A stretch of DNA of 64,000 bases from Mesostigma viride (taxonomy: Eukaryota; Streptophyta; Mesostigmatophyceae; Mesostigmatales; Mesostigmataceae): positions 393,349 to 457,348 of the forward strand of contig RPFO01000050.1 of the NCBI GenBank assembly GCA_009746045.1, given 5' to 3'. Under the pieces are notes generated by a model that was given only the letters and a program-made list of their open reading frames with translations, did not search any database and was not told the origin of the DNA. Every line of letters starts with the position of its first letter. Within the stretch, counting starts at the first letter, position 1. Positions 40,255 through 63,867 of the stretch are shown here, piece by piece. The position numbers were made by a program, and so were the translations under genes.

Positions 40255-41756
40255 CAGTGTTCAATTATACGGCGTATTATACGGTATAATACGGTATAAT
40301 ACGCGTTATACAAGGTCGAGCGTATAATTTTTATCCGTTTTATACGATTTGCGTATTTTTACGTATAATACGGCGAATAACACGTATCAGCGCGCGTATA
40401 ATGGGGTTTTCGCGCTCATCCGAGGTCCGGCAGCCAAATTTTTCGTGCGGGAACCAAGGCGGGAAAGCAAGGGAACTTAGAAACACTACGGAAACCATCC
40501 ACTGGTTGACATTTGGCGACCGTGAGACACAAGGATCTTACAAGCAAGCTACACTGTAGCATGGCAACCCTCCATGCTGTTTAGGTCTCTGCCCTTGCCT
40601 CTCGGGCAGCCATGCACCGAATATTGAAGTCATACAGAAAACTGGCTGCATGGTACGAGAGCATGGCCGCTTTACATTTTAGGCATGATCCTTAGGTCTT
40701 GAAAAGCTTATATCCTTGGCCAGGCAGCGTTGGGATGTGCGCGGATGTGTCTCGACCTTCTGCTCGATGCGGCAACCTCGTTTCAGCAACCAGGTGGCGA
40801 CCGTGCATGTGCTAACTGTTGATAGGCGGGAAATGCCCCTACATTTGAACGCGGATAGCTGTTTCACGTTATTCATTACATGATTTATAAGCGATGACGG
40901 CCAGGAAAGGCTCGCAGCTACGTCCATCAGGTGGGCATGCTGGCTCCGTCAAGAAAGGTAATATGCGGTTTTGATCAGACTGGTACGTGCTATCCTGTTC
41001 ACGTGTTCATTGTACTGTATCAAGTTGTTGGGTTGATTGTAAAATAATCGTAGACCTGTATACATGTATTATAATGTAGGTTTTCTGCTTGTCGTTTGGT
41101 TGCTTTACTGCCTCTACGCATTGTTGGCTTGTGATGGTTGGGGAATACCACTACGACATGCAGATTTTGGACCAGATTTGTCTGCTATTATTAGCTTATG
41201 CTTCATCGAAAGCAGTGACGTAGTGCTTGGCATTGTTTATAAATATGATAAGCTTGATAACGCGATGTTTTTTCTTGCTAAAAGCATCTCGAAACAAGTG
41301 GTTTTCTGGCCAGATCTAGCCACTATTTCTTGTTTTGCTCGCCAAAGTCAGCCTTCTTCTCGTGTGCTCCTCATGCATACAAGAAACATGGAGATGCCCA
41401 GGACCTGCTTGCATGGAAGCATAGCCATCTTACTTCTTTTGCTTTTTTCATCTTTCCATTTCATTTGGCGTTGTTTTTTAGGGTATAATGCATAGGTAAT
41501 CTAGCTCCTCGGGAACCCCGGTTTACACGTCCAGTGTTCCCAAGCACTGCTGAGCAGTGGCAACCCATGTATCATGTGTAATTTAGTGTCAGAAACATGT
41601 GGACTGCTTGAAATGATATCAAAATGCATGAAACAACCCCAAAAACGACGAAATCCAGTATTTGCGTATAATTTCCGGATAATACCGTATTATACCGTAT
41701 TATCCATTATACGGACCCCGCGCGTATAACCGCGTATTGCGTATAATTGAACTCTG
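40255..41756. mobile_element. Non-autonomous hAT-type DNA transposon, 1,502 bp
   Basis: The element starts CAGTGTTCAATTATACG and ends with the inverted form of CAGAGTTCAATTATACG (16 of 17 bases match). It is flanked by the exact 8-bp duplication ATATAATG (40247-40254 and 41757-41764). An 8-bp target duplication and CAG...CTG ends are hallmarks of the hAT superfamily. Both ends carry subterminal runs of GTATAATACG-like motifs, the usual transposase-binding layout. The interior holds one frame of 143 codons (41064-41495) with no transposase features, so mobility would depend on an enzyme from elsewhere. Confidence 0.92.
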
Positions 41757-41764
41757 ATATAATG

Positions 41765-42212
41765 GAATGTAAATCTGTGAAACAATACTCACAATTGCTG
41801 CACACAGCTTGTGTGCATGACCATGGTGGCAGTATAGCCAAGTTGATGCATTATAATTAGTGGTCACGCTGACTGTCGAGCACTGACTGTCGGTCAGGCT
41901 GTTGAAGTCGTGCCAAGGATTGATGAGATAAAACACCCCTTCAGCGGGCAGAAAAATACGGCAATATTCCCTGCTAATGGATATTTGTAAATGGTTCTAG
42001 AAGCGTCTAGAAGCATTGTGCAACGCTGGCGTAACGCTAGTTCAGTGTGCCTCTTGGAAATCGCTAATGCACATGAAATGTGATTGGTGCAATGTCGATA
42101 AGGCCTATCGCAATCTTGGGGTTGCACACATGACTTGTAAACATATAAATTGATAATAAACCCAGGCACCTAGTGCCGCATTCTTGCAAACATCATTCTC
42201 ATTCTCAACTCG
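41765..42212. other. No gene seen
   Basis: Unique-looking, moderately AT-rich sequence between the hAT element and the next retrotransposon copy. No feature is supported. Confidence 0.6.
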
Positions 42213-44315
42213 CTTCCCGCACAGGAATGAGCAAGGTGACCCCCTCGGCCCCTTTTATACCTGTCTGCCCCGCTGCACAAGGCTCTCCAAGGTGTCCACG
42301 CTGCGCACCCGGATGTCGTGCTACTCGCCTATATGGACGATATCCATCATTACCCTTGGCCCAGCCGACGCTGTGGTTGCCGCCCTGGCTGCCCTTGAAG
42401 TGCATGGCCATGGCGGCCATCAAACTTCGGCTCACACCCTCCCCAAGTGTGCAGTCGATCTTTTCGCCTCAGGCCCATGCACCCGGCCGGCCCCCGGGGA
42501 CTGCTCTGGCCTCTGGCTTCCCCGCGGCTATCCCGGGGGCATTGGCGCGGGCGCGTGGTTTCTCGTGCCTGGGCGTCCCTATGGGCAACCCTGACTACGT
42601 CGAAGAGGAGCTCCGGGCCACCGTGGACGGTGGAACAGCGCACCCATGTCCTTGAGACTTGGGCGCGCCTCAAGGACCCCCAGACCAAAGGGCTCCCGGC
42701 TCATGCATGTGCATGGTTTTGTTTGCGCCCACCCGCGGGTGGTTCACTGGCTCCGTGGCGCTCCCCCCCACTTGGTGCGGCTTGCCGCGGAAGCCGGCCA
42801 TGACGAGCGCATTCAGGCCGCCTTGCAGGTGCTCCTCCCCGGCCCTAGCCTGCCAGCTCACTCCATGCGCTTGGCCACCCTCCCCTGCCGCAAGGGCGGG
42901 TGTGGGCTCACCCGCGCCGCCCGCCTCGCCCCTGCCGCCTTCCTTGGCTCTAAAATGCCGGCAGGCCTGGGCGGAGATCCGCCGGATGTCCCCACTGAGC
43001 GCCGTCAGCGCCATTCCCGACTTGGTCACCCCATCCCCCTTCCCCTTTGTGCAGGCTTCGCAGGATTCTTACCTTGGGATCCAGCAGGCTTGCGACCTCG
43101 TCCGCCCCGCTCAGGCCGTCCACCGTCGCCTGCCGCGCCCCGGGGCACGCCCAGCGTGTTGACTGTCGTCAGTCCTAGTGTCTTCCCTGCCTGTGTTCAT
43201 GAAAAACAATAAAAGACCTACCGCGGGTATACTACACTGTGCCGACTGGATGGGACTCTGCATGCGAGCTTGAACGATCAGGGGAACTTAGGCTTGGCCG
43301 TCACTCCGTTTCCCTTGAGGGGAGCGCGTGGGGTCCGCATTCCTGCGCGCCCTCCCCATGAGCCCTTTGTTCACGCAGGTTCCGGCCCTTTACGCCATCG
43401 CTCTCCGCCACCAGCTCTTTGCCCCGCAACCTCTCATCACGGCGGGTGCGTCCTGCGGCAGCTGCGGGCTTGCTCTGGATACTACTGGGACGCACTACAT
43501 CCCGTGCATGGGTGGCCAGCAGAACCAGAACTGGTTCCCGTCTATCTCCATACCGCTCTCCTCCGGGTGGTGTGTGCCATGGTTCGGTCGGTCTTTCCCC
43601 ACTCCACCATAAAGTGCGAGGACGCGGATGAAGCCGCCCTCTACTCACCCAACCACCGCCCCGACATTACCGTGCTTGCCCTACGACGGGCAGGGTTGCC
43701 ACCTGCTCATCGATGTCTCCGTGGCTCGGCCGTTCTCCGGTCGCCACATCCTCCGGGCGGCTGTGGATGCCGGCGCTGCTGCCGCTGTGGCTGAGCGCGA
43801 CAAGTTTGCCTCCTACGGCAATGTGGGGCCCCACCGGGTCATCCCCTTTGTCCTTGAGGAGTTCGGGGCCATGGGCCCCAAGACAGCGGAGTTTTTCCAC
43901 AAGTGCTGCCAGCGCCGCCGTGAAGACCGCCACGACCTCGAGGGTCAGATCGACCGCACCGTGGTCTGCCCGCACGTGGTCCTCGTATTGGCGGCAGCGC
44001 CTGTCACTCGCCCTCACTCGCACCATGGCTGATATGTTATTCCGCCGCACCCGGGCCGACTTTGTCGCGACCCATGCGGTCTAGATCCCTCCCAGGCCTG
44101 CATGGTGGGCCAGCAGCGATGTTGCTGCGTGGACATCGTACCTAGTATTGTGCTGTAGTTCAGTAGTTGTACCTTGTGCAGCTGGCGTGATCGTTGGATG
44201 TCCGTGTCAGATTACTACTATCTATTTCTTCACGGGGACCGTTCTTCTTCTTTTCGGGGTTTTCCTTATGTTGCATGCCAATCTCACCACCGTAATTTAT
44301 CATTCTTAATTAATG
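42213..44315 (+). mobile_element. Non-LTR retrotransposon family 2, longest copy
   Basis: In several frames it shows NEQGDPLGPF (RT motif) near 42,228, VVLLAYMDDI (the catalytic YMDD-type box) near 42,315, RLATLPCRKGGCGLTRAARL and APAAFLGS near 42,870-42,955, then a zinc-type CGSCGLALDTTGTHYIPC near 43,455. An RPDITV...DGQGCHLLIDVSVARP block near 43,660-43,735 may be a restriction-like endonuclease core (PD...D-V-V). The end is near 44,083, before a 230-bp untranslated tail. The copy is 5'-truncated just before the QGDPLGP motif and is frameshifted repeatedly, so it is inactive. Confidence 0.85.
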
Positions 44316-44319
44316 AATA

Positions 44320-45400
44320 TATATTCATTAAATGATAAATTACGGAGGTGAGACTGGCATGTAACATAAGGAAAAAACCGAAAAGAAGAAGAACCCTGAA
44401 GAAATAGATAGCAATCTGACACTGACAGACATTCAAGGATCAAGCCAGCTGCACAAGGTACAACTAACTACATGCATGACAAAGTACTACGACACGCAGC
44501 AACATTCATGACGCCATGCCGGCCCACCATGCAGGCCTGGGAGGGATCTAGACCGCATGGGTCGCGACTTGAAGTCGGCCCGGGTGCGGCGGAAAAACAC
44601 TGTCATCAGCCACGGCCGGCGGTGCGAGTGAGGGCGAGTGACAGGCGCTAGCTGCCGCCAATACGAGGACCACGTGCGGGCAGATCACAGGGCGGTCTGA
44701 CCGGCCTCGAGGTGGAGGCGGTCTTCACGGCGCTGGCAGCACTTGTGGAATTAAAAACTCCACCGTCTTTGGGCCCATGGCCCCGAACTCGATCCGGCTC
44801 AAGGATAAAGGGGATGACCCGGTGGGGCCCCACCTTGCCGTAGGAGGCAAACTTGTCGCGCTCAGCCACAGCGGCTGCAGCGCCGGCATCCACAGCCGCC
44901 TGGAGGATGTGACGACCGCGGAGAGCAGCCCAGCCACGGAAACATCGATGATGAGCAGGTGGCAACCCTAGCTGCCCATTGTACAGTCATGAGCACGGTA
45001 ATGTCGGGGCAGTGGTTGGGTGAGTAGAGGGCCACCGCCGGCCCCATCCGCGTCTTCGCACTTGATGGTGGAGTGGGATTGTGGGAAAAGGTCGACCGAA
45101 CCATGGCACACACCACCCGGAGGATCTCGAGCGGTATGGAGATAGAGGAGCCAGTTCTGGTTCTGCTGGTCACCCATGCACGGGATGTAGTGCGTCCCAG
45201 TAGTATCGAGAGCAAGCCCGCAGCTGCCGCAGGACACGTACCTGCCGTGATGAGAGGTTGCGGGGCAAACATGCAGCTGGTGGTGGAGAGCGATGGCGTA
45301 AAGGGCCCAGGCTGCGGAACCAGCGTGAACAAAGGGCTCATGCATGCGGGGAGGGTGTGCAGGAATGCGGCCCCCACGCTCCCCGAGCTCATTATATAGT
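44320..45400 (-). mobile_element. Family 2 copy, inverted and tail to tail with the preceding copy
   Basis: The untranslated tail (44,325-44,565) and the C-terminal coding part (45,400-44,565, including CGSCGLALDTTGTHYIPC and NHCPDITV) run on the minus strand. Its tail meets that of the plus copy at AATGAATATATATTCATT. Together they form an inverted repeat of roughly 1 kb per arm. Confidence 0.88.
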
Positions 45401-45404
45401 AGTA

Positions 45405-45640
45405 TATATTCATTGAGAATGATAAATTACAGAGGTGAGATGGGCATGCAACATAAGGAAAACCCCGAAAAGAAGAAGAACCCTGAAGAAATAGATAGCA
45501 GTGATCTGACACGGACATCCAAGGATCACGCCAGCTGCACAAGGTACAACTACTGAACTACAGCACAAGACTACGTACGACACGCAGCAACATCGCTGCT
45601 GGCCTGACCATGCAGGCCTGGGAGGGATCTAGACCGCATT
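45405..45640 (-). mobile_element. Family 2 tail, third copy
   Basis: Another minus-strand copy of the 3' untranslated region (AATGATAAATTACAGAGGTG to GGGATCTAGACCGCATT), 5'-truncated. It stops where an AATTG tract begins at 45,641. Confidence 0.85.
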
Positions 45641-45905
45641 GAATTGAATTGAATTGAATTGTAACATAACTCCGTTGGGAGTATATGTAGCACATAGCCC
45701 TTGAGAGGGGGCATATGGCCTATCATACATCCTAAGCTACTTCCTGCAAGGGTGGGGATGTAAAGGACCCTTGCTCTAGGTGCACCAGGGCACTTGCATC
45801 CCCATGATCTTCAAGCTATGCCCAGCGAAGGGGGAGCCTGTCATGGGGGGGAAGATCAGCAGAGCTATACAAAAAGGCTAGGGCATGGCGTCTCAGCAGA
45901 GAGTT
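45641..45905 (-). mobile_element. Inverted copy of the 24.3-kb 3' fragment
   Basis: An AATTG tract is followed by TAACATAACTCCGTTGGGAG and about 200 bp whose reverse complement matches 24,300-24,530 (for example GTATATGTAGCACATA, then CTTCCTGCAAGGGTGGG). The tract marks the 3' end. Confidence 0.75.
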
Positions 45906-46086
45906 ACTCCCTGCATGGGCACAACATAGCTAAATAAAGCTAGGCATCATCTGGAGTGTGGCACATCATAGGCACACATGTACATGATTAAATAAAGCGT
46001 GTGGCTTAGCTAGGATAGTGCCTCTAGGAGGCGTACATGTACATGGCCACGGTCTATCTATTCTACACTACTACTGCTGTATTCCC

Positions 46087-47471
46087 CTAAGCTGGGGCGT
46101 CTGGAGTCGTTGGGGCCGCGGGGGTCGCCTGCCAGGGCTTGTGGCCGACGTAGATGGCCGCCCCCTTCCAGTACACCGGCTGCCCCGCCTTGGTCTTCCG
46201 GAGCTGGAGGTAGGTGGGCCATAGCTCCCGTCGCCGTTGTTGCTGCGCCAGGGTCAAGTCGTCGTCAAGGGTGAAGAGAGTCTTCTCGAGCCGCTTGCGG
46301 CGTCGGAGAAAAGAAATCTTGTCCGCCGGGGTCTTAAAGGTGAGAAGGAGCGGGGGCGGCCCTGCCTTACCCCGCGCGCGGGGAAGGCGGTGGGCGACCA
46401 GGTCGATCTCACCAGTAAGGCCCATGCGACTAAGAATTTCTCTCTCAAACGCACGTGCAAGCTTCTCGGAATTCTCACCTTCCTCCATGTCGAGGTTCTT
46501 GACAATGACGTTAAGGCTGCGCTTGGCAAGCTCGGCCTCCTCGCGGAGGTCAAGCGTCTGCCGCTGGAGCTGGGCTGCGACGGCGGAGGTGGTGGAGGTG
46601 GTGTGCTGCTTAAGCATGTCCGCCCAGGTCGTGATGGGAGGAGCATCGCCGGCCAGGCCAGCAGAGGTTGGCTTGGCGGCAATGTCCTTCACCGCCTGGG
46701 CGGTGAGGCCCGCGGTGTTCTGCAGGACCTCGATAGCGATGGCATTATCCTTAAGACGTTGGTCAATGTCGCGGAGCTGGGCGGTGATGGAGTCGGTGGA
46801 GGCGGAGGGGGGGGGGTGGAGGCGAGGAGGGTGGCGGTGGCGGTGGGGATGGTGGGGAGCTCAGCAGCCAGCGTGCGACCCACAGCTGCCACATCTGCAG
46901 CTAGGGGCGTCACGTGCTGTGAGATGGTTTCTTGGAGGTGGAGGAGGAAGGTGGATTCGGTCAAGGGGGAGGGGGTCCAGAGGTCCGTGACAGAGCGGTC
47001 AAGGATGGAAAAGAGGGCGGCGAGCTGAAGACGGGGGCGAGACCAGCGGGCCAGGTTCTCAGGTCGGTGAGTAAACCGGCCGTCAGGTCCAGGGCGGAGG
47101 CGGTAATGGCTGTGAAGGCGCTGGCACAGGTCGAGAATGGAGGCGTATGACCCATAAAACACGAGCTCCAGTATCTTGATGGGTGGCATGTCGAAAAAGC
47201 CGGGTCTGGCACCGTCGAAGGTGGAAAATAACCCGTCAACGTCAAAGTCGCGCTCAGACCAGCTTGGTTCGGTTGGGCGGCTGCGTTTTGGCTCGGGCGA
47301 GGCTGAGGGCGAGGCAGGAAGCCCGGGAGGGTGCTGGGCGACAACCAGTGCGCGACTAGGGTCACCACCGCCTTCCGGCCCTGATGGCGAAGCTGCAGCC
47401 GGAGCTGCAGACGTATTTTCATTGCCGAGCGCAGCCGTCAGGCTGCGTTGCGTCGATGGGCGTTTGCTCAT
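46087..47471 (-). CDS. Retrotransposon ORF1-like protein, one frame break
   Basis: From ATG 47471 the frame reads about 220 residues: a low-complexity N-terminus (MSKRPSTQRSLTAALGNENT), then a helical middle (FFDMPPIKILELVFYGSYAS). A shift at the G run near 46,806-46,815 is needed. It continues QLRDIDQRLKDNAIAIEVL, a coiled-coil-like stretch, then LNVIVKNLDMEEGENSEKLA, RLPRARGKAGPPPLLLTFK and TLDDDLTLAQQQRRRELWPT, and stops at 46087. The last part is the classic ORF1/gag pattern of L1-like elements: an RRM-like fold, then FLDEDLTxxQQxxRxELWP. Such proteins bind and chaperone the element's RNA. No ORF2 follows on this strand, so the copy is solo or the element is split. If the G run is mis-sized, the gene may be intact at about 460 residues. 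Confidence 0.75.
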
Positions 47472-47562
47472 CGTATATTGCGTAATAGCGTCGGAAAATT
47501 ATATCAGCATGTGCGTCGTAGAAAGACGCGTCGATTGTGATATTCACGGCTAAATTCGGTGC

Positions 47563-48190
47563 TCAAACGTGAAAGTTATGAGCTCCGCCGTCAGCCATGG
47601 CTACCTCGTGGCTCGTGGCTCGTGGCTCGTGGCCTAGACCGCATGGGTCGCGACAAAGTCGGCCCGGGTGCGGCGGAATAACACATTGATCAGCCACGGT
47701 GCGAGTGAGGGCGAGTGACAGGCGCTGCCGCCAATACGAGGACCACGTGCGGGCAGACCACGGGGCAGTCTGACCCTCGAGGCCGAGGCGGTCTTCACGG
47801 CGCTGGCAGCACTCGTGGAAAAACTCCGCTGTCTTGGGGCCCATGGCCCCTAACTCCTCAAGGACAAAGGGGATGACCCGGTGGGGCCCCTCATTGCCGT
47901 AGGAGGCAAACTTGTCGCGCTCAGCCACAGTGGCAGCAGCGCCGGCATCCACAGCCGCCCGGAGGATGTGGCGACCGGAGCTCTAGCGGCCGAGCCACGG
48001 AGACATCGACGAGCAGGTGGCAACCCTGCCCGTCGTAGTCAAGCACGGTTATGTCGGGGCGGTGGTTGGGTGAGTAGAGGGCGGCCCCATCCGCGTCCTC
48101 GCACTTGATGGTGGAGTGGGGAAAGACCGACCGAGCCATCGCACACACCCGGAGGATATCGTTGCGCCTTAGCTGACCTCTTGAGCCCAC
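47563..48190 (-). mobile_element. Family 2 copy, C-terminal coding fragment
   Basis: The minus strand reads ILRVCAMARSVFPHSTIKCE, NHRPDITVLDYDGQGCHLLV and GAMGPKTAEFFHECCQR. This frame is better preserved than in the other copies. It is truncated on both sides, and its upstream side is fused to the dispersed stem-loop repeat. Confidence 0.85.
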
Positions 48191-48445
48191 CTCACATTTG
48201 TAGCATAAGCTATGCGTCAGCCTACCTATGGTATTGCACTGGTTGTATTGCACCCACAGTGTTGCGCCCCGGCATGATGCACCATGCTGTGGAGAGAGCG
48301 CTCTGTGGCCTGCCCACTTGCGGCAGTGAGAGAAGCTAGGGCGCCCTCCCTCCTTCTCGCTGTGTATATGGCGTTGAAGGTTCCTTTACTCTGTATTGGC
48401 ACCCACGTGACGCAGTCACGTGCTTATTAATTAATTAATTAATTA
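48190..48445. repeat. Dispersed stem-loop repeat, second full copy
   Basis: Inverted relative to 34,866-35,110. It ends with CACGTGACGCAGTCACGTG and TTATTAATTAATTAATTAAT. The stem is 8 bp, perfect, with a GCA loop. Shorter copies lie at 52,440-52,690. Confidence 0.8.
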
Positions 48446-49096
48446 AAGCACTTTAAACTCTGTATTACTGTGCTCCGTGACTCTCCAACGGGAGTGCATG
48501 GTCAATTAATTATATCAAGACGAGCTTCGTACAGTGGGCTGGCCAATAATGATAAATGTTTCAAGATTCACACTGCAGGACGAATCAGCAACACTGATTT
48601 CCTTGTGCACGCAAGTGCAGTATTTCTAATTATTGGATAGTCTCAGAATTCTGCGGTATGCCATGCATGTACGTTCACGCACTTACCTCTGGGCTGGCAT
48701 GGCAGCGAACACATGTAAATATTACCATGTGAGAAACCATAAAACTGAGCTTCGTCGTGCGTGCTTAGGAGTTACGATACCTGTCGCAACCAAATCTTTA
48801 TACTACTACAGTTCATTCCATGTACCAAACGTTGATAATCACAACCTTGCGCATGCCAATGTGGGACGGGGCTGGCACTCATGACCATGCCTCACAGCTG
48901 GCAGCTACTACTAAGCGAATCAGCCAATGCTACGATCGATGGACGACCATACCAATGCTGGATGTCGGGAAGATCTTATAACTGGCGTTATCACGATCTT
49001 ATAACTGGAGCTATACAATGCACGCTGGTTGTCAGGCCTGTGCTGGTAATTGTCTCATTGATGCCATGCGTGCTGTAATGTTCTTATTCACACGTC
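48446..49096. other. 3' flank of the TBC gene, no feature seen
   Basis: This lies downstream of the minus-strand stop at 49,097. Direct short repeats of AGATCTTATAACTGG-like sequence occur near 48,970-49,015. Nothing else is supported. Confidence 0.5.
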
Positions 49097-61875
<12,779 letters not shown>

Positions 61876-62742
61876 GGTGTAACAATTCAAAGATCCGCAA
61901 TTAACTAATCCCTGACTGCGTCGAACCAGTCACCAGCCAGGGCATCAAATCGACAGCGCGTAGTCAAACCAGGCACACAGGCAGCGCAATTTCATCCTGC
62001 CCTCAAGGCCAGTATGAACTAGCGAAATTGAAACCATTGAGACCAACGCTGGCCATACCCAGGCCGAGCAGTGGTCGTAACGGAATTCTTGAATTCGTGC
62101 GGATCCGACCTCGGTATGCCCACCATGGGCGGGGCGAGCGGAAAGGTGTCCTTGAGCCTCGCACGCTACGCAATGTGTGCCTGGCCCCTTCCCTTTTCCA
62201 TCACGAAAAGGACGGTCCTGCACGCACAAGCGCAGCAAGGCCTCCGAATCTCCACCTAAGCAGCCGGGCAGACCGCGCTCCTAACGTCTCATTCTCAGTT
62301 GTATCCAGTGAACTGAGGCCACAGGCATGGCATGGATCTGTCCGTACTGATTTACCTTGTCTTGCCCGAGCCTTTGCCCTGTACCTATTATACCACTTGT
62401 CTTGCCCGAGCCTTTGCCACACCGCGCGCAACGACGCACCATGAGCACGTTGGACGCCTTCTTGCGAATGGTCTTGCGAATGGGCGGGAAGCTTTGGCGC
62501 GGTTTTGCTGGCTGTGCGAAATGCGTTTTCAGCAGGCAGCACTGAGTAAGAATCACGTGGAGCCGCAGCAGTGATTATTCAGCAGCCCCGTGCAACCACG
62601 ATTTCCGGTTGGGAGGGGATAGTATACAAAGTTTGTTACCAACGTAGATTGGAAAGCGAAACGACTCATTAAAACCGAAATTTTCCAAATTTCCCCTCTA
62701 TTTTAACAGGATTCCAGAGACTGTTTCTTCGTGGTTGACACC
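61876..62742. promoter_or_regulatory. Divergent promoter between the TBC and MCM-binding-protein genes
   Basis: The two start codons face away from each other across 867 bp, so the interval should hold both promoters. It contains CTTGTCTTGCCCGAGCCTTT twice, 40 bp apart (about 62,357 and 62,396). A pyrimidine tract with TTTTAACAG at 62,701-62,709 resembles a 3' splice site, so the plus-strand gene may have a 5' untranslated exon. I see no palindrome copies or clear TATA boxes. Confidence 0.55.
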
Positions 62743-63780
62743 ATGGTAGGCCAGATGATAGACTGCGTGACCCGGCCTCTGGAGGCCATCGACTACCTTT
62801 TCCAGCGTGTAACAGACGGCAATGCCTCGGGACCATTCTCCAGCGAAGAGCAGGTTAAGGCAACTGATGACGCTGTGCGAACGTTCTTCGAGCGGCACCT
62901 GAATGACGAGGGCGCTCTGACGCGTGTAAGTTCGCTGCGGCGTGGTCCTTCCGACCGTGAAACTGAAACAATGTGCTTATGTTCGGACGTTTTTTCCCCG
63001 TAGTGCTATTGCAAGAAGATAACTGACCCCTTTCGGTCCTCCCCTTTGAATCTCTGTGCACGTGCGCAGATCCCCGAACTCAACGCTGTCAGCATCGACC
63101 GCATACCCGCGAACACCCTCGTGCGCTTTCGAGGAATGGTACGTTGATGCGCGCACGTGACCGCAGCTTTCACTTGTCTGAAGTCCCCCGGGAGGAACGT
63201 ATATTTACAACAGTGATAGAATGGTCTGCATCCATTCCCAAATCCCCAACAGCTCGGGCCCCGAGCTTCCTGCCTGGCTGGCATTGTAGCGTCAGTCATA
63301 TCCCGAGCTTCCGAGCTTCTGAGCTTATGAGCTCTCCCCCCCCCATCCTATGAGAGTCGTGCGGTCCTATGTGTTGTACAAGTTGTCTTCCTTTGATGTT
63401 GGTGTTGCAAGTGGTAAAAAGTGTAATAGCTTGCCATTTGGAACGCATGCTGGTCCTGGCGACTCACTGTGGACATGCCCTAAAAGCTTGCAGGTTGGAA
63501 TCAATCAAACACCGTGGTCATACCTTATTATCCTGGCGACTGGCTGTAGGTGGCCCGTATGAGTGCGCTTTGTAAATCTATCGATCAGACGCAGCATGCC
63601 CACCCGGGCAGTAAGTCCAGCACATGTTCCGCCCGGAGCAGCCTGGCCTTATGGTCTTGACTTACGGTCCTATTGGCCAAGTACGGTTACCTGGCCCTAT
63701 GACGGCGTTTTGGATGTAGTAGGAGCAGGTCCAGGACATGCGCAACCCTGAGGACCCTGCCCCTATGCTCACGCATGATG
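62743..63780 (+). CDS. MCM-binding protein (ETG1/MCMBP-like), 5' part
   Basis: Exon 1 is 62743-62925 (61 residues: MVGQMIDCVTRPLEAIDYLF onward, ending EGALTR, then GTAAGT). Exon 2 is 63070-63138 (IPELNAVSIDRIPANTLVRF, RGM, then GTACGT). A likely exon 3 starts at 63729 after GAGCAG with VQDMRNPED. The join is in phase and fits the family, whose N-terminus reads ...PLEA...F...LN...NSLVRFRGM(V/I)QDM. Exon 3's end is uncertain (perhaps the GATG/GTGTAC near 63,780), and the rest lies beyond the window. MCMBP/ETG1 binds MCM3-7 in the nucleus and helps unload or recycle the replicative helicase and maintain sister cohesion. In plants the gene is an E2F target. I see no obvious E2F site (TTTSSCGC) in the few hundred bases upstream, but did not search exhaustively. 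Confidence 0.82.
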
Positions 63781-63792
63781 GTGTACAGTCAT

Positions 63793-63867
63793 CCCCGCGT
63801 TAAGTTACGATCGCCGCCAAAATCTCGGGGTTGTAACTTAAACACGGGGACGTGACTTAACGCGGGG
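63793..63867. repeat. Inverted repeat with a third internal copy
   Basis: CCCCGCGTTAAGTTAC (63793-63808) pairs with GTGACTTAACGCGGGG (63852-63867) with one mismatch. A related block (GTAACTTAAACACGGGG) lies between them. It could be a hairpin or the end of a small element. It lies just after the proposed third exon of the MCMBP-like gene. Confidence 0.8.

Noticed and set aside
41064-41495. 143-codon frame inside the hAT-type element as a transposase
   Set aside because: It is far too short and hydrophobic, and lacks the hAT dimerisation and catalytic signatures.
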